Of a DNA stretch of 11,132 nt, positions 1-6,707 are shown in pieces. Under the pieces are notes generated by a model. The model saw only the letters and a program-made list of their open reading frames with translations, made no database searches and was not told the origin of the DNA. Within the stretch, counting starts at the first letter, position 1; each line of letters starts with the position of its first letter. The stretch comes from Hadesarchaea archaeon (GTDB taxonomy: Archaea > Hadarchaeota > Hadarchaeia > Hadarchaeales > Hadarchaeaceae): NCBI GenBank assembly GCA_030601665.1, contig JAUWBP010000023.1, forward strand, positions 1-11,132. Reading direction: 5' to 3'. Both the position numbers and the translations under genes were made by a program.

Positions 1-461
1 GGTTTGTGGTAAAACGCTGGCATCGCTGGCAAGATTGTCGCCCCAGCGCGTCGAAGCTTAATCATGTTTTCGAGATGAATGAGATTGAGCGGCGTTTCCC
101 GAGGGACGACCACGAGATGGCGCCCCTGCTTGAGCATGACGTCGGCGGCTCGCGCGATCAAATCGGTCGACGCGCCGCTGGCTATCGCCCCTAGCGTCTT
201 CATGCTGCAGGGTACAATCGTCATGCCGTCGACGGGATAAGAGCCACTAGCCGGGGGCGCCGCGAGGTCATCGGGCGAGTAGCTCCGCGTAGCTAGCTCT
301 CGCAGCTCGTCGACGGTTTTGTCCAACTCTAGTTTTAGGATGGTTTCAGCCGCTCGCGAAACAATGAGGTCAGTTTCGATGCCCAGCCGTTTACAAACCT
401 CGAGCAACCTCATTCCGTAAACAGCGCCACTACCGCCTGTAATTGCTACGATTAAATGCAT
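1..461 (-). CDS. ubiX: UbiX/Pad1-family flavin prenyltransferase, C-terminus cut by window edge
   Basis: The 153 visible codons give a UbiX-type flavoprotein, which prenylates FMN to make prFMN, the cofactor of UbiD-family decarboxylases. Visible motifs are the N-terminal FMN-binding strand and loop (VAITGGSGAVYG, about residues 5-16), the TIVPCSMKTLGAIASG segment near residue 85, and the family hallmarks VVPRETPLNL and MPAFYHKP close to the cut end. The family is usually about 185-200 residues, so some 30-45 residues lie outside the window. ATG at 461 is preceded by GGGAG with a 5-base spacer. The gene lies 29 bases downstream of the tartrate/isopropylmalate dehydrogenase-like gene and is probably cotranscribed with it. 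No UbiD partner is visible. In archaea prFMN is known to serve UbiD-like enzymes, including the anhydromevalonate-phosphate decarboxylase of the archaeal mevalonate pathway; whether that is the client here is inference. Confidence 0.92.
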   Translation of the reverse strand, partial: MHLIVAITGGSGAVYGMRLLEVCKRLGIETDLIVSRAAETILKLELDKTVDELRELATRSYSPDDLAAPPASGSYPVDGMTIVPCSMKTLGAIASGASTDLIARAADVMLKQGRHLVVVPRETPLNLIHLENMIKLRRAGATILPAMPAFYHK

Positions 462-490
462 GACATCTCCCAGTTTTCCCTTAAGGTTAT

Positions 491-1621
491 TCAATCTATT
501 TCCTTCACCCTCGCGGCGACTGCGTCCCCCACGTCAGAGGTGCCAGATTTGCCGCCCAAATCGTAGGTACGAACCTTGCCTTCCTTCAACACATCGATAA
601 CTGCTCGCTCGACCCTATCTGCAGCTTCCTGCTCACCGAGATGCTCAAGCATCATCTGCCCGGCCAAAATTGTAGCGAGCGGGTTCGCACGGTTTTTACC
701 TGCATGCCTAGGTGCAGAACCGTGAATTGGCTCGAACATGCTTACCCCTTCGGGGTTGATGTTACCTCCCGGAGCGAGCCCCAGTCCACCTTGAATCATA
801 GCCCCGAGGTCGGTGATGATATCGCCGAACATGTTGGGTGTAACAACAACTTGGTACCACTCTGGATTTTTCACGAACCACATCGCGACCGCGTCAACGA
901 ATGCGAATTCGGTTTCGATCTCGGGATAATCCTTTGCCACCCGCTCGAAGACCTCACGCCACAGGCTATAGACGTGCGTTAAAACGTTGGCCTTGTCGAC
1001 CGAGGTCACGCGCTTTTTGCTTTTTCTGCGGGCTAGTTCGAACGCATAGCGTATAGCCCGTTCCGTCCCCTTTCGACTGATCACACCAATCTGATAGGCT
1101 ATCTCATCGCGGTCGACATCTATGTTCAAGCCGAATTTCACGGCGTAAATCGAGCGAATGACCTCTAGCTTGGCCTTCGATTTGCCCTTCGCCCGTCCAC
1201 CAATTGCAACGTAAAAGTCCTCGGTGTTCTCCCGCACCACGTAGAAGTTGACATGCTCAGGACCCTTTCCTCTAAGCGGACAGGAGGCCCCCGGGTAGAG
1301 CTTGATGGGACGAAGGTTGATGTACTGGTCGAAATAAAACCGTAGTTTGAGCAGAATGCCTTGTTCGAGCACGCTCGTTGGCACACGGGGATCACCTAGA
1401 GCACCCAAATAAATCGCATCCATTTTCGAAAGTTTTTTTAGCCCCTCCTCGGGCACGAGTTCTTTGGTCTTTAGATAGTGCTCGGCGCCATAAGGAAATT
1501 CGACAAACTCTAGACCTAACCCCGGCGTCGCATCAGCCGCTGCGCTCAGGACCTTTATTCCCTCGCGGATGACATCTGGGCCTATTCCATCGCCTGGGAT
1601 TACCGCAATTTTGCGTTTCAC
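491..1621 (-). CDS. Isocitrate/isopropylmalate dehydrogenase family, D-malate/tartrate dehydrogenase-like; candidate LeuB
   Basis: This 376-residue NAD(P)-dependent beta-decarboxylating dehydrogenase would oxidise and decarboxylate a 2-hydroxy-3-carboxy acid. The substrate helix reads LLKLRFYFDQYINLRP (residues 90-105); the FDQY-N-RP pattern resembles tartrate and D-malate dehydrogenases (TtuC/DmlA), some of which also accept 3-isopropylmalate. Expected catalytic residues are present: R94, R104, R130, Y137 (VVRENTEDFY), K210 in SVDKANVL, and metal ligands D243, D267 and D271. The coenzyme loop HGSAPRHAGKNRANP has Arg-His (305-306) where NAD enzymes usually have Asp-Ile and NADP enzymes Lys-Tyr, so coenzyme choice is unclear. 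The start is GTG, with AGGTG five bases upstream. It is the first gene of a probable pair with ubiX. Because the other dehydrogenase in the window is isocitrate-like, this one is the better candidate for 3-isopropylmalate dehydrogenase. The family call is firm; the substrate is not. Confidence 0.9.
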   Translation of the reverse strand: MKRKIAVIPGDGIGPDVIREGIKVLSAAADATPGLGLEFVEFPYGAEHYLKTKELVPEEGLKKLSKMDAIYLGALGDPRVPTSVLEQGILLKLRFYFDQYINLRPIKLYPGASCPLRGKGPEHVNFYVVRENTEDFYVAIGGRAKGKSKAKLEVIRSIYAVKFGLNIDVDRDEIAYQIGVISRKGTERAIRYAFELARRKSKKRVTSVDKANVLTHVYSLWREVFERVAKDYPEIETEFAFVDAVAMWFVKNPEWYQVVVTPNMFGDIITDLGAMIQGGLGLAPGGNINPEGVSMFEPIHGSAPRHAGKNRANPLATILAGQMMLEHLGEQEAADRVERAVIDVLKEGKVRTYDLGGKSGTSDVGDAVAARVKEID

Positions 1622-1703
1622 ATGAGCACCTGCCTAAGCAATTGTTTTTATCTTCATGCACTCTTAAGCTTAAACGTCGAAGGGGCAATCGAAGGTTGCA
1701 ACA
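1622..1703. promoter_or_regulatory. Divergent promoter region between the dehydrogenase and the membrane protein
   Basis: This 82-base region separates divergently transcribed genes. A perfect 10-base palindrome, TTAAGCTTAA, lies at 1664-1673 and could serve as a TATA-like box in both directions: a start about 25 bases away would leave a leader of roughly 20 bases for the minus-strand gene and about 10 for the plus-strand gene. A second AT-rich candidate for the minus strand is GATAAAAACA near 1645-1654. The minus-strand ribosome binding site AGGTG lies at 1627-1631. Transcription start positions are inferred from spacing only. Confidence 0.4.
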
Positions 1704-2273
1704 GTGGATGCAGTTCAAAAGTTTAGATTGAAAAATGACGTTGCTCATCTCGCGTCTATCGTGCTAATCGCGTGTTTCTTTATCGCCCTAGTTTTTACCG
1801 TTCTACCAAGGCTACCGTTCCCTAAGGGCTCCGAATACTGGGGCTGGGCCATTGCATCTTGGAACCTTGCAGGACCCCTCATGTTCATAATGGTTCTTCG
1901 CATTCACGCCCTGCGCGTAATCAAGCAGCATGTCCTGAAGGCGAAGAAAGTGTTAGGCATAACTTTGTGGGTGAAATTCTGGTTTACTGCGGCAGTGACA
2001 TTCGGCCTGCTGACGCTGCCCTTCCTAGTCAATACATATTTGATTGGCGGTGCTGTGATGCCTTGGCACATGATCGTCGGCACTGTTACAGTGGTCATCG
2101 CTTGGTTTGCGTTGCTATTCTCAACTATCTCCCTATTGAGAGTCAGATGTTCGAAAGCCATGTTGCCCGTTGTGGAGCAAGCAAGAAAAATCAATATAAT
2201 CTTGCTCGCATCCTCGTCTATTGTTTTCCTGTTTTTCACTGGGCTCTCATCGATTACGATACTGGTTCCGTGA
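1704..2273 (+). CDS. Hypothetical integral membrane protein, about five transmembrane helices
   Basis: I do not recognise this 189-residue protein. Hydrophobic stretches suggest five membrane helices, at about residues 16-35, 49-67, 90-115, 119-144 and 164-188. Short basic loops (for example RVIKQHVLKAKK and RVRCSKAM) separate them, and the last helix ends at the C-terminus. I see no catalytic motif, ATP-binding motif or signal-peptide cleavage site. The start is GTG, with an AAGGT motif about seven bases upstream; no nearby in-frame ATG competes. The gene runs against the flanking biosynthetic genes, diverging from the D-malate dehydrogenase-like gene and converging with the isocitrate dehydrogenase-like gene, whose stop is only 10 bases away. 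Unbroken length and alternating hydrophobic and basic segments support it as real. A transporter accessory or simple membrane protein are both possible. Confidence 0.72.
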   Translation: MDAVQKFRLKNDVAHLASIVLIACFFIALVFTVLPRLPFPKGSEYWGWAIASWNLAGPLMFIMVLRIHALRVIKQHVLKAKKVLGITLWVKFWFTAAVTFGLLTLPFLVNTYLIGGAVMPWHMIVGTVTVVIAWFALLFSTISLLRVRCSKAMLPVVEQARKINIILLASSSIVFLFFTGLSSITILVP

Positions 2274-2283
2274 CCTAGGTTCT

Positions 2284-3357
2284 TTACATTGCTCGTACTA
2301 TCGCTTCTGCCATCTCTTTTGTGCCCACAGCCGAAGGGTCGTTGGGGTCTTCTTTGAAATCGTAGGTCACATATTTTCCTTCGGCTATTACCTTGGCTAC
2401 GGCGCTATCTAATTTTTTCGCCGACTTTTCTTCACCCAAATAGCGTAACATCATCACGCCCGAGAGGATCGTTGCAGTGGGGTTAACCTTATTCAGCTCC
2501 GCATACTTTGGCGCGCTGCCGTGAGTCGGTTCGAAAACGGCAATTTTCTCACCGATATTCGCCCCCGGTGCCATGCCTAGCCCCCCAACCAAGCCCGCAC
2601 AGAGGTCAGAGAGTATGTCGCCATATACATTCGGCGCAACTATCACATCGTACAAATTGGGTTTCTGCACAAGTTGCATACACATGTTGTCCACGATTCG
2701 TTCCTCAAATACTATTCCGGGGAACTCCTGCGCCACCTTTCGGGCGGCATCCAGAAAAATTCCATCCGAATATTTCATTATATTGGCTTTGTGCACAGCG
2801 GTGACTTTCTTACGCCTATTTTTCCTTGCGTAATTGAAAGCGAAGCGGACGATTCGCTCGGACGCGAAGTGAGAGATCGGCTTCAGACTTATTCCCGAGT
2901 CGCGCCTGATTTCAGCTTTTTTCTTTTCCTTCACAAACTCGATGAATTCCTGCGTTTCCGGAAGTCCCTCCGCGAATTCTATCCCCGCATAGAGGTCTTC
3001 GGTATTTTCTCTCACGACTACGAGATCGATGTTTTGGTATCTCGAGCGTACTCCGGGATACCACTTAGCTGGCCTCAAACAGGCGTAAAGGTCGAGCGCC
3101 TTCCTTATGGCCACACTGACGCTGCGAAATCCGGTACCAACCGGCGTGGTTATCGGTCCCTTTAGGGCGACCTTATTTTTGCGTATGGATTCGATGACCT
3201 CTTCTGGAAGGGGGGTTCCGGATTTTCCCATAACTTCTGCGCCCGCTTGGATTTCCTCCCACTTGATTTTGACTCCTGTGGCTTCGATACACTCCTTCGC
3301 CGCTGAAATGACTTCCGGGCCTACTCCATCCCCAGGAATCAAGGTGATTTTGCGCAT
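2284..3357 (-). CDS. Isocitrate dehydrogenase-type beta-decarboxylating dehydrogenase
   Basis: This 357-residue member of the isocitrate/isopropylmalate dehydrogenase family would form 2-oxoglutarate if its substrate is isocitrate. The substrate segment GPITTPVGTGFRSVSVAIRK closely follows E. coli Icd: Ser79 matches the phosphorylatable, substrate-binding Ser113, Ser81 replaces Asn115, and R85, R95 and R116 are kept. Tyr123, Lys190 (VHKANIMK), Asp223, Asp247 and Asp251 complete the active site. The coenzyme loop HGSAPKYAELNKVNP has Lys-Tyr (284-285) and Val291, matching NADP-type residues 344, 345 and 351 of E. coli Icd. Tyr332 matches Tyr391, but the Arg395 position is Glu. At 357 residues it is shorter than E. 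coli Icd (416). I chose ATG at 3357 because GAGGT ends five bases upstream and it begins at the family N-terminus MRKITLIPGDG; an in-frame TTG at 3369 has no such support. It lies downstream of the LeuA-like gene, so an isopropylmalate or homoisocitrate substrate cannot be excluded. Confidence 0.88.
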   Translation of the reverse strand: MRKITLIPGDGVGPEVISAAKECIEATGVKIKWEEIQAGAEVMGKSGTPLPEEVIESIRKNKVALKGPITTPVGTGFRSVSVAIRKALDLYACLRPAKWYPGVRSRYQNIDLVVVRENTEDLYAGIEFAEGLPETQEFIEFVKEKKKAEIRRDSGISLKPISHFASERIVRFAFNYARKNRRKKVTAVHKANIMKYSDGIFLDAARKVAQEFPGIVFEERIVDNMCMQLVQKPNLYDVIVAPNVYGDILSDLCAGLVGGLGMAPGANIGEKIAVFEPTHGSAPKYAELNKVNPTATILSGVMMLRYLGEEKSAKKLDSAVAKVIAEGKYVTYDFKEDPNDPSAVGTKEMAEAIVRAM

Positions 3358-3362
3358 GCCAG

Positions 3363-3367
3363 ACCTC
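3363..3367 (-). promoter_or_regulatory. Ribosome binding site fixing the isocitrate dehydrogenase-type start
   Basis: GAGGT on the minus strand ends five bases before ATG at 3357. It overlaps the in-frame TTG at 3369 and so argues against that longer start. Confidence 0.6.
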
Positions 3368-3390
3368 AAATGGTATTTTTCCCGTATGCT

Positions 3391-3432
3391 TCTTAAACTC
3401 TCGCACGAAAATTGGAAGAGTTTTGCGAGTTT
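3391..3432 (-). promoter_or_regulatory. Possible promoter with inverted repeat upstream of the isocitrate dehydrogenase-type gene
   Basis: On the minus strand, AGTTTAAGAA centred near 3396 is TATA-like and would give a leader of about 13 bases ending at ATG 3357. It overlaps one arm of an inverted repeat: AAACTCT at 3395-3401 pairs with AGAGTTT at 3417-3423 across 15 bases. A further GCGAGTTT at 3425-3432 nearly repeats the second arm. This could be an operator, but seven-base arms are weak evidence alone. Confidence 0.3.
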
Positions 3433-3499
3433 TACACACCTTCAGCGGGCTTGAGTCGTCTGAAACAAGGGTGCCGGACTAACTTAACTCTTTTCACCC

Positions 3500-3511
3500 G
3501 AAACAAAAATC
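3500..3511 (-). terminator. Possible T-rich terminator after the LeuA-like gene
   Basis: Directly after the TGA of the LeuA-like gene, the minus strand reads ATTTTTGTTTC. A run of T without a strong hairpin is typical of archaeal intrinsic terminators. The 154-base gap and the promoter-like sequence before the next gene agree with termination here. The call rests on composition and position only. Confidence 0.35.
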
Positions 3512-4825
3512 TCATATCTCATAAAAACCTACTTTTCGAGCTAGACGCCTGAACTCATCTTCCCCTATGGGATACCTCCTCCTCCCTTCGACAAATTTTT
3601 TCTTGATCAACTCCACAAATTCCATGAGCTTGGAATCATTTTCGTCCACCTCGCGTTTTAGGAGCTCCTCTAGCTTCAGCTTCACTCCATGCTTTCCAGA
3701 GCGCATTCCGACTACAATCGTCCTTTCATGTCCCACGAGTTCCGGAGGGAAGGTTTCGTAGGTAAGCGGAAGGGTACTTATCCCATGAACGTGTATGCCC
3801 GACTCGTGCGCAAACGCGGAATCGCCGACGATCGCCTTGTTCAGCGGCATGTTGAAGTTTGTGGAAGATGCTATGAACATGGCGAGCTCTCGCAGGGGGC
3901 TTAAATTCCACTTGCCGATGCCGTGGTGAAGGTAACAATTCAAGATGACTTTCTCCGTCTCAGCGCCCCCGGCCCGGTCTCCTAACCCGAGAAAAGTCGT
4001 GCTCACGTACACCTTATCATAGAACCCAGATGTTGCCCTGACCGTCGCCATTGTATTTTCCACGGCGTTGCCGAGGTCATCGTGGGCGTGGATTTCAATG
4101 TATGGGATCTTCGTTTCCTTTTTGATATGTGCAACCTTCGCCGGGATTCCATGCGGCAGTGGGGCTTTAGGGTCGGACACGCCGCATCCAACGGTGTCGC
4201 AGATCCTGTACACGCTTGCCCCTGCATCTGCCACCGTGTTTATGAACGCCTTCTCGAACTCCCAGTCCGCACGGGTGCTGTCCTCACCATGCACGAATAT
4301 AGTCAAACCGTGGTCCCTTGCGTATTCCACCGCCTCCGTGACCCTCGTGAAAAGTTGCTCCACAGGTTTATCGGTCCACTTCTCAAAGTGAATGTAGGAA
4401 ACTGGATGGGAGATGCCGATCTGCTTAAAATCTAGTTTCAGTGCAAGATCGATGTCCTCTTTTGCGGCCCTGGACCAAGCAGCCAATATTTCTCCCAGGT
4501 TCTCGTCTCTCATCCGCTTTATCGCCTCTTGGTCTGACTTGGTGTAGGTCAGAACCTCGAGCCTTTCAACGCCGATGTCTCGAAGTAAGCAAGCTATTCT
4601 ACATGAATCTGAGGGGTGGGGGGAAACTATCCCTGCCATCTGAACTCCTTCCCTCAACGTCGTGTCATCAATAACTACGTCCACATCGAGGGGAACCACT
4701 TTGTAGACAAGTTTTTTCAGTTCTTCCCACTTCTCCCGACTAAACTCCAGAGAAGAGAGCTGCCTTATCTTTTTCAGATATTCCCGCCTAACTTTTTCCA
4801 TGCTTTTGAAGTCCTCGGCTTTCAT
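3512..4825 (-). CDS. leuA: LeuA/homocitrate synthase-family acyltransferase; probable 2-isopropylmalate synthase
   Basis: This 437-residue DRE-TIM-barrel Claisen condensing enzyme transfers acetyl-CoA to a 2-oxo acid. DTTLREGVQ (residues 54-62) holds catalytic Arg58 and metal-ligand Glu59; HAHDDLGNA supplies His246 and His248; the later motifs GLGDRAGGAETE (280-291) and HESGIHVHG (340-348) are clear. Glu at position 59 is typical of Lys20-type homocitrate synthases, whereas LeuA usually has Asp; the GLGDRAGGA motif is more LeuA-like. A charged N-terminal extension of about 48 residues precedes the barrel. The protein ends about 90 residues after the GIHVHG motif, without the roughly 120-residue C-terminal LeuA regulatory domain, so leucine feedback through that domain is unlikely. 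ATG at 4825 is preceded by AGGAG eight bases upstream. The ilv/leu context favours 2-isopropylmalate synthase. Homocitrate, citramalate or Re-citrate synthase remain possible, and the symbol rests mainly on context. Confidence 0.82.
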   Translation of the reverse strand: MKAEDFKSMEKVRREYLKKIRQLSSLEFSREKWEELKKLVYKVVPLDVDVVIDDTTLREGVQMAGIVSPHPSDSCRIACLLRDIGVERLEVLTYTKSDQEAIKRMRDENLGEILAAWSRAAKEDIDLALKLDFKQIGISHPVSYIHFEKWTDKPVEQLFTRVTEAVEYARDHGLTIFVHGEDSTRADWEFEKAFINTVADAGASVYRICDTVGCGVSDPKAPLPHGIPAKVAHIKKETKIPYIEIHAHDDLGNAVENTMATVRATSGFYDKVYVSTTFLGLGDRAGGAETEKVILNCYLHHGIGKWNLSPLRELAMFIASSTNFNMPLNKAIVGDSAFAHESGIHVHGISTLPLTYETFPPELVGHERTIVVGMRSGKHGVKLKLEELLKREVDENDSKLMEFVELIKKKFVEGRRRYPIGEDEFRRLARKVGFYEI

Positions 4826-4946
4826 GCTTTCCGCTCCTGAGGTTTATAAAATACCTATTGTTATCTTCTTATAGTTTTTGTTGTAATTAAATCAAACTTG
4901 AAGTTAACCCCTAAAGAGTTTACAAATTCTGAAAATATTGGCAGCC
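4826..4946 (-). promoter_or_regulatory. Promoter and leader region of the LeuA-like gene
   Basis: This 121-base AT-rich gap lies between leuD and the LeuA-like gene. On the minus strand, AAACTATAAG at 4868-4877 is TATA-like and would give a leader of about 20 bases that includes AGGAG at 4834-4838. A better-looking box, ATTTTATAAA at 4843-4852, is so close to the ATG that it would place the start at about 4821-4825, making the transcript essentially leaderless and excluding the ribosome binding site. Only one is likely to be used. The gap indicates a unit separate from leuCD. Confidence 0.42.
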
Positions 4947-5444
4947 CTACCGACTAGCTTTACCGACAGATCGCTTCAAGTACGGAAGCAGGCCCCCAGC
5001 ACGGAGTATGGTGAGGATAAAATCTGGTAACGGTTCAACCTTAAAAGTTCCACTCGTGCTTAAATTATGCACCTTGCCCCCTAGCATGTCGACTCTGACC
5101 TTGTCACCTGTTTTGAATCTCCTTCGCACACCGGCGCAGGTCAACACCGGCAGACCTCGGTTGATGGCATTGCGATAAAATATTCGAGCAAATGACTCGG
5201 CCACAATCGCTGAAATGCCCGCAGTCTTCAGGGCAAGGGGCGCTCGCTCGCGGCTGGAGCCACAACCAAAGTTGCGCCCTGCGATTATTACGTCTCCCTT
5301 GCGGACTTTGGACGCGAACTTCGGGTCCGCCGCTTCCATAACATGTTTAGCGAGTTCGCGGGGGTCGAGCTTTACCAGATAGCGCCCCGCGATGATTTGG
5401 TCCGTATCAACATTATCTCCAAAAACCCAAGCGCGGGCCATCAC
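4947..5444 (-). CDS. leuD: 3-isopropylmalate dehydratase small subunit
   Basis: This 165-residue swivel-domain subunit pairs with LeuC to isomerise 2-isopropylmalate to 3-isopropylmalate. GDNVDTDQIIAGRYL (residues 9-23), GRNFGCGSSRERAP (56-69) and ARIFYRNAINRGLP are hallmarks. The specificity loop after GRYL has Val24-Lys25; methanogen homoaconitase small subunits have Arg-Thr here and isopropylmalate isomerases Val-Tyr, so Val favours isopropylmalate over tricarboxylates. The usual His of GSSREHAP is Arg. The start is GTG at 5444, overlapping the leuC stop by four bases, or ATG at 5441; GAGGG lies just upstream of both. Expression is probably translationally coupled to leuC. It ends ilvD-leuC-leuD; a 121-base gap follows. 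Confidence 0.93.
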   Translation of the reverse strand: MMARAWVFGDNVDTDQIIAGRYLVKLDPRELAKHVMEAADPKFASKVRKGDVIIAGRNFGCGSSRERAPLALKTAGISAIVAESFARIFYRNAINRGLPVLTCAGVRRRFKTGDKVRVDMLGGKVHNLSTSGTFKVEPLPDFILTILRAGGLLPYLKRSVGKASR

Positions 5445-6697
5445 AAGTCCCTCGGGTCAGTTATCTTTCCCTTTAGTGCGGATGCGGCAACCGTCGTGGG
5501 AGAGGCCAAGTAAATTTTCCCCTTGGGGCTCCCCATACGCCCCCTGAAATTGCGGTTCGACGCCGAAATACAAACCTCACCAGGGGCGAGGATGCCAACG
5601 TGCCCCCCCATACAAGCCGCGCAAGAAGGCGCCTCAACGAGTGCACCCGCTTTAGCAAAAATAGCGAGGATGCCACGATCGAGGGCCTTCAGGTATACTT
5701 CTCTCGAAGCCGGCACGACTAACATTCTCACCCTCTTTGAAATTTGTCGGCCATTTACAATCTTGGCTGCCTCCACCAAATCCTCAAATCTGCCGTTTGT
5801 ACAGCTGCCGAGAAATGCTTGATCGATCTCTATGCCTTCAACTTCACTCACTGGCCCCACGTTATCAACACTGTATGGGCGCGCCACCTGCGGCTCGAGC
5901 TTTTTCACATCGAATGAGCGTTCCTCAACGTATGCGGCATCCCTATCGGCGTATACGGGTTTGTAAGATCCTCTCGCTCTGCCTTTGAGATATCTTGTTG
6001 TCAGACCATCGGAGGGCACGATTGCAGCTTTTGCCCCCATCTCAACCCCCATGTTGCACATCGTCATCCTTCCCGCCATGTCTATGTTACGCATGCCGGC
6101 CCCGACGAATTCGACCGAGCGATAGGTCTCGCCATCCGCCCCGACCTCACCGATTATCTTCAATATTAGATCCTTTGACATGACGCGTTTCGGCAGCCTG
6201 CCTTCAATTGTCATCCTAACGCTCTCGGGCACGCGGAACCAAAGCTCCCCCCTAGTGAAGACCGCAACCATGTCGGTAGAGCCTATGCCGGTAGCGAAGC
6301 ATCCAAATGCGCCGTAGGTGGTGGTGTGGGAGTCGGTGCCCACGATAAGGCGTCCCGGCAAAGCAAAGCCCTTTTCGGGTAAAACCGCGTGGCAAATGCC
6401 TTCGAAGAGATCGTAAAAATCAGGGATTTTTTGTTTGATTGCAAACTCGCGGAGCATGATGTGATTCAGTGCCGCATCGATTGAGTTCGCTGGGACCTGA
6501 TGGTCGAACACGACGACGATTTTATTAGGGTCCCAGACCTTCTTGGTGCCAAGCTCCCGTAAGCCCTCCACGACCATCGGGCCTTCGATATCGTGGGTCA
6601 TCGCCACATCTATCGACCCTTCAACAATATCCCCTGAGCTAACCCGTTTACGGCCTGAAGCTCGGGCTAGGATTTTCTCAGCTATGGTCATGCTCAC
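5441..6697 (-). CDS. leuC: 3-isopropylmalate dehydratase large subunit, archaeal HacA-type
   Basis: This 418-residue aconitase-family catalytic subunit carries a [4Fe-4S] cluster and forms a heteromer with LeuD. Cluster ligands are Cys299 (LGSCTNG), Cys359 and Cys362 (APSCAACMGGHVG). GTDSHTTTYGAFG (120-132), MTHDIEGP (33-40) and SASNRNFRGRMGSP (378-391) are family signatures. The length matches the short archaeal and HacA class rather than the roughly 465-residue bacterial LeuC. This class includes both isopropylmalate isomerases and homoaconitases, so substrate rests on the LeuD loop and on the ilv/leu context, both pointing to leucine synthesis. The start is GTG at 6697 or ATG at 6691; AGGTGAT at 6701-6707, overlapping the ilvD stop, serves either. 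It lies four bases after ilvD and overlaps leuD by four. Confidence 0.94.
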   Translation of the reverse strand: MSMTIAEKILARASGRKRVSSGDIVEGSIDVAMTHDIEGPMVVEGLRELGTKKVWDPNKIVVVFDHQVPANSIDAALNHIMLREFAIKQKIPDFYDLFEGICHAVLPEKGFALPGRLIVGTDSHTTTYGAFGCFATGIGSTDMVAVFTRGELWFRVPESVRMTIEGRLPKRVMSKDLILKIIGEVGADGETYRSVEFVGAGMRNIDMAGRMTMCNMGVEMGAKAAIVPSDGLTTRYLKGRARGSYKPVYADRDAAYVEERSFDVKKLEPQVARPYSVDNVGPVSEVEGIEIDQAFLGSCTNGRFEDLVEAAKIVNGRQISKRVRMLVVPASREVYLKALDRGILAIFAKAGALVEAPSCAACMGGHVGILAPGEVCISASNRNFRGRMGSPKGKIYLASPTTVAASALKGKITDPRDL

Positions 6698-6700
6698 CGT

Positions 6701-6707
6701 ATCACCT
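6701..6707 (-). promoter_or_regulatory. Ribosome binding site of leuC overlapping the ilvD stop codon
   Basis: AGGTGAT on the minus strand is a full seven-base match to the archaeal 16S anti-Shine-Dalgarno and contains the ilvD TGA. It lies three bases before GTG 6697 and nine before ATG 6691, so it does not decide between them. It suggests translation coupled to ilvD. Confidence 0.7.

Noticed and set aside
3173..3439. Minus-strand 88-codon frame overlapping the start of the isocitrate dehydrogenase-type gene
   Set aside because: Most of it lies out of frame within that gene, and the upstream part covers promoter-like sequence.
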